The position numbers and the translations under genes were made by a program. A stretch of DNA of 8,857 bases from Deltaproteobacteria bacterium (GTDB lineage Bacteria; Desulfobacterota; Syntrophia; Syntrophales; UBA5619): positions 1 through 8,857 of the forward strand of contig JAMDBG010000208.1 of the NCBI GenBank assembly GCA_023487865.1, written 5' to 3'. Shown here in pieces: positions 1 to 5,722 of the stretch. The stretch's first letter is position 1; each line of letters begins with the position of its first letter. The notes under the pieces are model-generated. The model was given only the letters and a program-made list of their open reading frames with translations. It was not told where the DNA came from and ran no database searches.

Positions 1-304
1 CGGAATTGCCGTACGACTCCGTGCCGACCGAATCGCCCACGATGATCCGCTTCGGCCCCAGGGTTTCCAGTTTATCGATGACCGCCTTGAGCAAGGCCGG
101 ATGGGTCACGATGGCCGAGCTGTCGGGGTCGCACGCCCGGATGGCATTGACCTTGACAACGACACGCTTTCCCGCGACTGCCACGGGGAAGGCGGCAAAG
201 GCGCGTTCCACCGCTGCGGCGCAGGATTCATAACTGCTTTCGATGACGAGCACTTTGGTCCGGTTTTCCAATTCACCTGCCTCCAGCCACTGTGGGTACT
301 CCAT
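1..304 (-). CDS. DUF362 domain protein, N-terminal part (runs off left edge)
   Basis: The gene reads leftward from an ATG at 304-302 and leaves the window after 101 codons. AAGG at 311-314 sits 6 nt before the ATG, which supports this start. The visible protein begins MEYPQWLEAGELENRTKV. It then has a Rossmann-like alternation of strands and helices: KRVVVKVNAIRA (about residues 48-59), a THPALLKAVIDKL helix (about 69-81) and a PKRIIVGDS strand-turn (about 86-94). The 'V-K-N ... THP ... avi..L...G...i.vGDS' layout is what I recognise as DUF362. Some DUF362 proteins carry a C-terminal ferredoxin-like iron-sulphur domain, but that part is outside the window, so it cannot be judged. It follows livH by 172 bp in the same direction and may be the last gene of the operon or have its own promoter (322-349). 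No biochemical function can be assigned from the sequence. Confidence 0.72.
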   Translation of the reverse strand, partial: MEYPQWLEAGELENRTKVLVIESSYESCAAAVERAFAAFPVAVAGKRVVVKVNAIRACDPDSSAIVTHPALLKAVIDKLETLGPKRIIVGDSVGTESYGNS

Positions 305-321
305 TGAAGACCTTGAGGTCG

Positions 322-349
322 ATGATAGCACCTGGCAATTTCAAGTCAA
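322..349 (-). promoter_or_regulatory. Candidate sigma-70 promoter before the DUF362 gene
   Basis: On the minus strand TTGACT (349-344) is followed by a 16-nt spacer and TATCAT (327-322). TGC stands directly before the -10, giving an extended -10 form. Each box is one base from consensus. The predicted transcription start (about 314-316) falls almost on the Shine-Dalgarno AAGG at 311-314, so the transcript would have an unusually short leader. That weakens the call. If real, it would let the DUF362 gene be expressed apart from the liv operon. Confidence 0.35.
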
Positions 350-476
350 CGATAAGGCGAACAGAGAGACTGATCATGGGTGTGCAATTCGTACTCGGAT
401 TTCAGGGAAAGGGTAAACCATGAGAGGGTAAATGAAAACTCCTATGATAACCCGTCCGACGATGCCGATCTCACCC

Positions 477-1349
477 TCAGCGTTTCAGCAATTTGCTGCC
501 GTACAGACCGGTCGGCTTGACCAGAAGAATCAGCAGCATGATGGCAAACGGCGCCATCTGCGCCAGAGGCGCGTAAATGAGCGAACCGATCGAGACGACC
601 TGCCCGACGATCAGGGCGGAAATCAGGGTCCCCTTGATGCTGCCCAGGCCGCCGATGATGACGACCATGAAGATAAACGGCATCACCTCGAGTCCCATCT
701 GGGGATCCACCATGATCAGGGGCGCGTGCAGCCCACCGGAGAGACCGGAAAGGGTCCCGGCGATGATGAAGGTGATCGTGAACAGGCGATAGACGTTGAT
801 GCCGAGTCCTTCCACATGTTCGACGTTCTCGATGCCGGCCCGGATCGCCTTGCCGGTGATCGTCCGGTTCAGAAAGAGCCAGATACCCGCGTACACCAGC
901 GCGGCAATGACGACGACGATCAGCCGGTAAACGGGGATCTCCGTGCCCATGATGCTCATCTGGGTCATGATCGGCATGGGAACCGGGCGCGGGACGAGTC
1001 CCCAGATGGCCTTGATGACCCCGACGCCGCCGATCAGGATCCCGAAGGAGGTGATCATGGTGAAGGCGATATCCCGTTCATAGATTCGCAGGAAGATGAA
1101 CCTCTCCACGGCAAAACTGAGGATGCCCGCCACGATGAGCCCCCCGAGGGCCCCCAGCCACATGTTGCCGCTGTAGACGCTGATGGTATAGGTGATGTAC
1201 GCGCCGACGGAGTAGTAGAGCAGCTGATCGAGGCTGATGATGCGCATCAGGCCGAAGCAGAGGGACAAACCGATCGCCATCAGGAAGAAGATGCTACCGA
1301 TGCTCAACCCGAAGATCACGCCGGAAATCAGCAGTTGTGTGTCAATCAT
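477..1349 (-). CDS. livH: Branched-chain-type (HAAT) ABC transporter permease LivH
   Basis: This 290-residue inner-membrane protein has the usual LivH length. It forms, with LivM, the membrane channel of a hydrophobic/branched-chain amino acid family ABC importer. Nearly the whole chain is hydrophobic, with about eight membrane segments. The N-terminal part carries the family-typical MAIGLSLCFGLMRIISL and YYSVGAYITYT stretches. The cytoplasmic coupling loop (GKAIRAGIENVEHVEGLGINV, about residues 186-206) is followed by the conserved FIIAGTLSGLSGGL segment. This loop contacts the ATPases LivG and LivF. Translation starts at ATG 1349; AAGGG lies very close (3 nt) and a second purine run, AGGGGA, lies further upstream. 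The gene starts 33 bp after the livM stop, so the two are co-transcribed. No frameshift or missing segment is visible. The substrate cannot be told from the permease. Confidence 0.95.
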   Translation of the reverse strand: MIDTQLLISGVIFGLSIGSIFFLMAIGLSLCFGLMRIISLDQLLYYSVGAYITYTISVYSGNMWLGALGGLIVAGILSFAVERFIFLRIYERDIAFTMITSFGILIGGVGVIKAIWGLVPRPVPMPIMTQMSIMGTEIPVYRLIVVVIAALVYAGIWLFLNRTITGKAIRAGIENVEHVEGLGINVYRLFTITFIIAGTLSGLSGGLHAPLIMVDPQMGLEVMPFIFMVVIIGGLGSIKGTLISALIVGQVVSIGSLIYAPLAQMAPFAIMLLILLVKPTGLYGSKLLKR

Positions 1350-1382
1350 GGACCCTTGTCTCCCCTATCGTTCATTCATGTG

Positions 1383-2333
1383 TTAAGCGCGCTTCCCGGA
1401 GAACACCTTTTTGAGCCGCGGTTCCAGCGATCCCCAGATGCCCTTTTCCCCGGCCAGCATGATGAAGACCAGCAGAAAACCGATGAACAGCTCCCAGTTG
1501 CCGATGAGGTTGCTGATCAGGTCTTTCATGCCGGTGTAAGCGACCGAGCCGACCAGGGGGCCATACAGTGTGCCGACGCCGCCGAGAATCGTCACCACGA
1601 CCGGGTCGGCGGCGCGGTGGGCGCTGGTCATCTCCGGGCTCACGAAACCCAGATAGATGGCGTACATCGAACCCGCTAGGGCTGTCGTCGTGTTGGCGAT
1701 GACAAAAGCCAGGAGGCGGATCTTGAAGTTGCTGTAGCCGAGGAAATCGACCTTGTCCTCATTGATCTTGGAAGCCAGGCAGCAGGCACCGTACAGCGTG
1801 TCGTCGAGGTATTTGTACAGGGCCCAGACCGCCAATCCCACGAGAAACGCGAAGATATAGAATTCCTTCGGCTTGGTGATGTCCAGGATGGGCGTGGATT
1901 TCATGTTGGTCAAAAACCACAGCCCGTTGTCCCCCTGAGTGATAGGCGCCAGGACCTTCTGCATCATGTAGAAGATGATCACCGCCAGGGCCAGGTTGAC
2001 CAGGGCGAAGTAGTCGCTCCGCAGTCGGACGAAGAGGGGGCCGACGAGGAGCGACATGACGATCCCTGCCGCGATTCCGATCAGGATGCCGATGTAAGGG
2101 TTGGTGCCGAAGTAAAAGAGATAAAAGGCGGTGGCATAGGCCCCCGTCGCCAGATAGGCCGGCTGTCCAAAGGAGATGAAACCCACCCGCCCCAAGAGGA
2201 AGCTGCAGCCCATGACGTAGATGGAAAAAATGATGATTTCGTTGGAGAAGGGCAGGGGCAGGAACACCCTGATGATCACCAACAGAATAAAGGCCAGCCC
2301 GATGCCCCACCACCACCTGAATATGTTCAGCAT
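1383..2333 (-). CDS. livM: Branched-chain-type (HAAT) ABC transporter permease LivM
   Basis: This 316-residue polytopic inner-membrane protein is the second channel subunit. It starts with MLNIFRWWWGIGLAFILL. Family landmarks follow in order: GRVGFISFGQPAYLATGAYA (about residues 48-67), RLRSDYFALVNLALAVI (about 103-119), the cytoplasmic coupling loop around INEDKVDFLGYSNFKIRLLA, and TILGGVGTLYGPLVGS near the C-terminus. The coupling loop starts GACCLASKINED, where LivM proteins usually have a G-R-x-L-x-A-I-R-E-N/D-E pattern. The loop is recognisable but has lost the usual arginines. The start at ATG 2333 is preceded by AAAAGGA with a 6-nt spacer. It lies 15 bp after livF and 33 bp before livH, inside the operon. 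The protein appears intact. Confidence 0.95.
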   Translation of the reverse strand: MLNIFRWWWGIGLAFILLVIIRVFLPLPFSNEIIIFSIYVMGCSFLLGRVGFISFGQPAYLATGAYATAFYLFYFGTNPYIGILIGIAAGIVMSLLVGPLFVRLRSDYFALVNLALAVIIFYMMQKVLAPITQGDNGLWFLTNMKSTPILDITKPKEFYIFAFLVGLAVWALYKYLDDTLYGACCLASKINEDKVDFLGYSNFKIRLLAFVIANTTTALAGSMYAIYLGFVSPEMTSAHRAADPVVVTILGGVGTLYGPLVGSVAYTGMKDLISNLIGNWELFIGFLLVFIMLAGEKGIWGSLEPRLKKVFSGKRA

Positions 2334-2348
2334 GGAAATTCCTTTTCG

Positions 2349-3038
2349 TTAGAGGTAGCCCTCACAAATATTCGCCACGATCCTTTCACCGACCAGCTCG
2401 GTGATGATCCGTCCCTCTTTGATGGCGTAGATCTTCTCGGCGATGGCGCATACCAAAGGCAGGTTCTGTTCGACGATCACCAGCGCCGTTTTCTTGCTCA
2501 TTTCCTTAAAGACGTCTTTCAGATGGGCCACGATGCTGGGGGCGAGACCTTCAGTCGGTTCATCGATCAGCAGGATCTTGGGGCGGCCCAGGATCGCCCG
2601 GCCGACCATCAGCATCTGCCGTTCCCCGCCGGAGAGGAAACCCGCCTTCCGATCCATCAGCTGCTTGAGCTTGGGAAAATAGTCGGTCACCTGATCCCAG
2701 TTGTAATCCTTGGTGGCGTAACTGCCCAGCTCCAGATTTTCCCTGACGGTCAGATCGGAAAAGACCTTCTTGTCCTGGGGGATGTACTTGATGCCCATTT
2801 TTGCGATATCGAAGGCCCTCACGCCCAGGAGACTCACGCCGTCGCAGGTCACGGTACCCGAGACGTTCTTGATGAAACCCGCAATGCTCTTGAGCAGGGT
2901 GGACTTGCCGGCGCCGTTTCGCCCCACGCAGGCGACCACACTGCCCGGCCGGACATCCATCGCGATGTCGAACAGGACTTTCGATTCACCGTAGGAAACG
3001 TTGAGGTTTCTGACGGTCAGTAGGTCATTTGGATTCAT
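2349..3038 (-). CDS. livF: Branched-chain-type ABC transporter ATPase LivF
   Basis: This 229-residue cytoplasmic ATPase powers the importer together with LivG. Motifs in order: Walker A GRNGAGKST (39-47), Q-loop Gln88 in IPQ, ABC signature LSGGERQ (135-141), and Walker B ILLIDE with catalytic Glu160 followed by PTEGLAP. The switch position reads VEQN rather than histidine, which is usual for LivF. I chose ATG 3038 because AAGGAG lies 9 nt upstream and overlaps the livG stop codon. The ATG at 3044 is only 3 nt from that site, and the longer frame back to 3170 would overlap the end of livG by over 100 bp with no family-like residues. It is tightly coupled to livG (13 bp) and livM (15 bp). Confidence 0.95.
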   Translation of the reverse strand: MNPNDLLTVRNLNVSYGESKVLFDIAMDVRPGSVVACVGRNGAGKSTLLKSIAGFIKNVSGTVTCDGVSLLGVRAFDIAKMGIKYIPQDKKVFSDLTVRENLELGSYATKDYNWDQVTDYFPKLKQLMDRKAGFLSGGERQMLMVGRAILGRPKILLIDEPTEGLAPSIVAHLKDVFKEMSKKTALVIVEQNLPLVCAIAEKIYAIKEGRIITELVGERIVANICEGYL

Positions 3039-3051
3039 CGTCATGAGCTCC

Positions 3052-3849
3052 TTATGCGCAACCACCTGCGCCCCCCTCCCCGGAGACGTCGATCTGCCAG
3101 TAGCTTCTGCGAACCTCCGGATCCTTGAGGCATTCCTCATACCCGCCGTCCGCGATGATCCTGCCGTCATGCATGACGGTGAGCCTCTGCAGGAAGTCCT
3201 CCACCTGGGAGATCTTGTGCTCGACGATCAGGATCGTCTGTCTTCCTATGCGCCGGCGCAGGACGTCGAGGACGCTTTTGATCTCCGACTCGGCGAGCCC
3301 CGCCAGGGGCTCGTCCAGGAGAAGGATCTTCGGTTCGGCAAGGATCGCCATGGCGATCTCCAGGCGTCGCTTTTCGCCGAGGCTCAGATGCTTCACCTCT
3401 CTCGCGGCGACATCCTGCAGTTCGAAGGTCTCCAGGATCGAGGCGATTTTCTCATCTTTGCGGTGTCTCTTGCAGGTGTTCGTGAAAAGATGAAACAACG
3501 ACGACTTCCTGTGCGCCCGGAAAAAAGAGAGAACGAGGTTGTCGATCACGCTGAGGTTGTCGAACGTGGAGGTCAACTGGAAGGTCCGCATCATCCCCAG
3601 GGCAACCCTTTCCTGGGGGGTTGTGTGCGTAATATCCTCCCCCCTGTAACAGATGGTCCCTTCATCGGGCGGATAGTATCCCGTAATGAGGTTGAAGAAA
3701 GTGGTCTTTCCTGCGCCGTTGGAGCCGATGATGCCCGCCACCTCATTTTCATGCAGCAGGTAATCCACCTTGTCCACGGCGATCAATTCGCCGAAACGCT
3801 TGGTAATCCCTTCCGCTTTGATGATTTCTGCGCCCAGATGTGTGCTCAC
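3052..3849 (-). CDS. livG: Branched-chain-type ABC transporter ATPase LivG (GTG start)
   Basis: This 265-residue cytoplasmic ATPase is the partner of LivF. Motifs: Walker A GSNGAGKTT (42-50), Q-loop Gln91 in RTFQ, signature LSLGEKRRLEIA (155-166), Walker B ILLLDE with Glu180 followed by PLAGL, and switch His211 in VEHK. The long insert between Q-loop and signature (about residues 100-150) is typical of LivG compared with LivF. The start codon is GTG at 3849, with AAAAGGG about 6-8 nt upstream. No ATG fits, because Walker A would be lost. The C-terminus is glycine-rich (GEGGAGGCA). A 217-bp gap carrying a palindromic repeat and a stem-loop separates it from livK, so it may be translated from read-through mRNA at a lower level than livK. 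Confidence 0.95.
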   Translation of the reverse strand: MSTHLGAEIIKAEGITKRFGELIAVDKVDYLLHENEVAGIIGSNGAGKTTFFNLITGYYPPDEGTICYRGEDITHTTPQERVALGMMRTFQLTSTFDNLSVIDNLVLSFFRAHRKSSLFHLFTNTCKRHRKDEKIASILETFELQDVAAREVKHLSLGEKRRLEIAMAILAEPKILLLDEPLAGLAESEIKSVLDVLRRRIGRQTILIVEHKISQVEDFLQRLTVMHDGRIIADGGYEECLKDPEVRRSYWQIDVSGEGGAGGCA

Positions 3850-3868
3850 GGCCGGCCCTTTTCTCAGC

Positions 3869-3990
3869 CGGCTGTTGAAAAACGCTCATCTGCTGTGTTG
3901 CGCTGCAAACCGCATCGCTCGACGTATTTCCAAATGCGCCTCGCTCCTCGGTTTCTGCGCGCCTTGCATCTAAGCATTTCTGAACAGCCG
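3869..3990. repeat. 122-bp imperfect palindromic repeat element (REP/MITE-like)
   Basis: The ends are imperfect inverted repeats of 17 bp: 3869-3885 begins CGGCTGTTGAAAAACGC, and the complement of 3974-3990 reads CGGCTGTTCAGAAATGC. An inner pair follows: GCGCTGCAAACCG (3900-3912) against CGGTTTCTGCGC (3949-3960). The exact middle is ATTTCCAAAT (3926-3935). The whole element is therefore one long, mismatched hairpin centred near 3930. It has no coding capacity of its own. The 61-codon frame crossing it on the minus strand (3864-4049) is low-complexity and Arg/Cys-rich, as expected for a structured repeat. It sits between livK and livG. I recall intergenic repeats with CTGTTGAAAAA-type ends in Desulfobacterota genomes, but only one copy is present here. 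Confidence 0.7.
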
Positions 3991-4028
3991 TGCAAAACCA
4001 GGGTATCTTTCAACGCCCTGTCAGGTTT

Positions 4029-4055
4029 GCCCCGGTGAAGAGTATTCACCGGGGC
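4029..4055 (-). promoter_or_regulatory. Perfect stem-loop after livK (processing, stabilising or attenuating hairpin)
   Basis: The arms 4029-4039 (GCCCCGGTGAA) and 4045-4055 (TTCACCGGGGC) are perfectly complementary over 11 bp with a 5-nt loop. The structure begins 11 nt after the livK stop codon. On the transcribed strand it is followed by AAACCTGACA, with no U-tract, so it is not a canonical intrinsic terminator. In binding-protein transport operons such hairpins often protect the 3' end of the binding-protein message and lower downstream expression. That role here is inferred. Confidence 0.6.
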
Positions 4056-4066
4056 GGAGATGAGGT

Positions 4067-5311
4067 TTAGTAGCCCAGAGACTTCAGATTCGGCATGACC
4101 GAATCACCGCCCTGGTAGCCTTCCACCTTGAAAAGATCCCACGGATTCTTCTGTTCGCTGGGGCCCTTTCCCTTGACCAGGAAGGCGGCGTACTTGTATA
4201 CGGCCGAATGGTCCTCGCGCCAGCGGGCGGGGCCCTTGACCGATTTGAATTCGCCCTTGTTGGCCATCAGGGCCGCCGCGACCTTGATCGGATCAAGACT
4301 CTTGGCCGCCTCGAACCCGCGGAACATCTCCGTGTACGCCACGTAAGCAATCATGGCATAAGCGTCGGGGGGCTTGTTGTATTTGGCCTGGTAGAGGGCG
4401 GTGATCTCCCTGGCGGATGCCGCCACTTCCTTGTCCTCGAAGCCGGCGAGGTCGTAATAGAAGTAATGCATGGAGTAGACGCCCTGGAGCGCCTCGGGCG
4501 GCAGGCCCTTGGCGACGACATTGGTGATGAAGGAGTTGAAGATGGTCATCTCCTTGTTGAGACCCATCTGGTGGCACTGCTTGAGGAGCGCGACGGCGTC
4601 GGCGGCAAACTGGGCCGAGATGAAGACGTCGGGCTTGGCGGCCTTCACCTTCTGCAGAATCGTCGTAAAATCGTTCGTGCCCAGAGATACTTCGTCGTAG
4701 CCGACGATCGTTGCGCCGTTTTCCTTGGCGGCGGCGTAGACGCCGTCCCGGATGTCCCAGCCCCAGCTGTCGGCGCGGGCCAGGAAGAAGATCTTCTTCT
4801 TGCCGAGGTTTTTAATGGCGGCGGAACCGGCCATATACCCCACCGTCCAGGGGCTGAAGGCCGTGGCAAACGTGGTCTGGGCCAGCGTCCCTTTTTTGAA
4901 GGCATCCTTGGCCAACACGCAGACGGGGAAATAGGGCATAGGTTCTTTCGAAACCAGGGCGTTGATGGCGAAGGCCAGCGGCGCCCAGGTCTGACCGCCC
5001 ACGCCTTTGACCCCTTCCGAGACCATGTACCGGTAGCGCCGGACGCCCACATCCTGTTTGGCTTCGTCGTCGGCGACCACACCCTCCACGGTCACTTTGC
5101 CCCAGGGCATGTTCAGTCCGCCCCGCTTGTTGACGACATCCACTGCCAGCAGTGCGCCTTCCTTCTGGGTCTCAGCCACCGCCGCGAACGGTCCGGTGAG
5201 TGGAAGCAGGATGCCGACCTTTATCTTGTCGGGATTTGCCGCCAGGGCGTTTCCGTAACCAAAAGCACTGACAAACACCAAGATCGAAAGTAAAATCAAA
5301 AACTTTTTCAT
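4067..5311 (-). CDS. livK: Periplasmic branched-chain-type (HAAT) substrate-binding protein, LivK/Peripla_BP_6 family
   Basis: This 414-residue secreted protein captures the solute and delivers it to LivHM. It has a clear Sec signal peptide: MKK, a hydrophobic core, and ALA before the likely cleavage at residues 24/25. The mature part opens with KIKVGILLPLTGPFAA, the first strand and loop of type I periplasmic binding proteins. It continues through the inter-lobe strand KKKIFFLARADSWGWD and the helix-strand segment LQKVKAAKPDVFIS. The start ATG 5311 is preceded by AGGAGGAGG. A longer frame from a GTG at 5377 would place 22 polar residues before the signal peptide and is unlikely. The first-lobe ligand loop reads GVGGQTWAPLAFA, not the serine/alanine/threonine-rich loop usual in leucine-binding proteins, so the ligand is uncertain. 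It has its own promoter (5437-5465) and is the first gene of the operon. Confidence 0.92.
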   Translation of the reverse strand: MKKFLILLSILVFVSAFGYGNALAANPDKIKVGILLPLTGPFAAVAETQKEGALLAVDVVNKRGGLNMPWGKVTVEGVVADDEAKQDVGVRRYRYMVSEGVKGVGGQTWAPLAFAINALVSKEPMPYFPVCVLAKDAFKKGTLAQTTFATAFSPWTVGYMAGSAAIKNLGKKKIFFLARADSWGWDIRDGVYAAAKENGATIVGYDEVSLGTNDFTTILQKVKAAKPDVFISAQFAADAVALLKQCHQMGLNKEMTIFNSFITNVVAKGLPPEALQGVYSMHYFYYDLAGFEDKEVAASAREITALYQAKYNKPPDAYAMIAYVAYTEMFRGFEAAKSLDPIKVAAALMANKGEFKSVKGPARWREDHSAVYKYAAFLVKGKGPSEQKNPWDLFKVEGYQGGDSVMPNLKSLGY

Positions 5312-5351
5312 TTTCGCCTCCTCCTGGTTAAGTAGTCCGGTTTGAGATCTC

Positions 5352-5372
5352 CTATGTACGGCTTGGTTGCAT
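5352..5372 (-). other. Possible leader mini-ORF (MQPSRT) upstream of livK
   Basis: In the livK leader, ATG at 5372-5370 follows AAGGGGG with a 4-nt spacer. It encodes six residues, MQPSRT, before TAG at 5354-5352. It has no run of branched-chain codons of the kind seen in classical attenuators. The close ribosome site makes translation plausible, but a peptide this short arises easily by chance. Confidence 0.2.
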
Positions 5373-5436
5373 ATCACCCCCTTCGTATGGTTGCCAAAGG
5401 ACGTTGATTAAAAGGATTTTACTTTTTGGAGACGCG

Positions 5437-5465
5437 AGTATAGAAAGAGAGATCATACCTGTCAA
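5437..5465 (-). promoter_or_regulatory. Sigma-70 promoter of the liv-type operon
   Basis: The minus strand carries TTGACA (5465-5460), exactly 17 nt of spacer, and TATACT (5442-5437). This is a perfect -35 and a -10 one base from consensus. Transcription would begin near 5430, giving a leader of about 120 nt before the livK ATG at 5311. A promoter this strong suggests constitutive or repressor-controlled expression rather than one needing an activator. Confidence 0.75.
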
Positions 5466-5476
5466 GATAATTTATC
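5466..5476. promoter_or_regulatory. 11-bp palindrome abutting the livK -35 box (possible operator)
   Basis: GATAATTTATC is a perfect inverted repeat of GATAA around a central T. It directly touches the -35 hexamer at 5460-5465. The position suits a repressor or class II activator site. The AT-rich composition makes chance occurrence fairly likely, and no family of regulator is indicated. Confidence 0.3.
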
Positions 5477-5523
5477 ATCCTCGTTGCAGAGTCCGTGACC
5501 GGGTGGCCGCCTATTTCTTTGTA

Positions 5524-5556
5524 AATGTTTATTTTTTCATGATGGGAAAAAACATT
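5524..5556. repeat. AT-rich inverted repeat upstream of the cupin gene
   Basis: AATG (5524-5527) pairs with CATT (5553-5556), and TTTTTTC pairs with GAAAAAA around a 7-nt loop ATGATGG. A 4-nt bulge (TTTA) lies on the left side. It ends where the weak TTGACA (5556-5561) begins. No plus-strand gene lies upstream for it to terminate, so a protein-binding or simple AT-tract role is more likely. Confidence 0.3.
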
Positions 5557-5722
5557 TGACAGATGGTCTGATGAGTAGTACGAACAACCATCACCCGCCG
5601 CCGGAAGGCAAGTCGTGCAAAGCGATTTGAAGTGGACATCCGTGTGATCCTATTTTATGCTTTACACCCGGGCAACCCGCCGGACAGAGGGGGTGCTCAG
5701 CAGGTTTCTGGAGGTCGTTGCA

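Larger units (their letters stand above)
5312..5722. other. Divergent control region between livK and the cupin gene (411 bp)
   Basis: No gene is seen here. The livK-proximal half is AT-rich and holds a strong minus-strand promoter (5437-5465), an 11-bp palindrome beside it (5466-5476) and a leader of about 120 nt. The middle holds an AT-rich inverted repeat (5524-5556). The cupin side contains only weak plus-strand promoter candidates. One is TTGACA (5556-5561) with a 17-nt spacer and poor -10 TACGAA (5579-5584). The other is TTGAAG (5627-5632) with 18 nt and TATTTT (5651-5656). The stretch 5657-5722 is open in the cupin frame but lacks a ribosome site and family-like residues. No regulator gene lies in the window. 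Confidence 0.6.

Noticed and set aside
432..1679. Plus-strand open frame of 415 codons opposite livH and livM
   Set aside because: It is the antisense of clear permease genes, is full of His/Asp/Gln/Arg, has no membrane or domain pattern and no ribosome site. It is a high-GC shadow frame.
3045..3170. N-terminal extension of LivF to an upstream ATG at 3170
   Set aside because: It overlaps the end of livG by over 100 bp and adds residues unlike any ABC ATPase. The ATG at 3038 has a well-spaced AAGGAG.
3864..4049. 61-codon minus-strand frame between livK and livG
   Set aside because: It lies across the palindromic repeat and the stem-loop. Its Arg/Cys-rich composition reflects the repeat, not a protein.
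4029..4055. Intrinsic terminator ending livK transcription
   Set aside because: The stem is perfect, but no U-tract follows on the transcribed strand, and livG has no obvious promoter of its own. It is kept only as a regulatory or stabilising hairpin.
4208..5293. Plus-strand open frame of 361 codons opposite livK
   Set aside because: It is antisense to a recognisable binding protein and has low-complexity Gly/Val/Asp-rich content with no domain pattern.
5312..5377. N-terminal extension of the LivK-like protein to a GTG at 5377
   Set aside because: It would place 22 polar residues before an otherwise typical signal peptide, and AGGAGGAGG directly marks the ATG at 5311.
5657..5722. 22-residue N-terminal extension of the cupin from ATG 5657
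   Set aside because: There is no ribosome site before 5657. GGAGG 8 nt before ATG 5723 fits well, and cupins of this type start close to the barrel.
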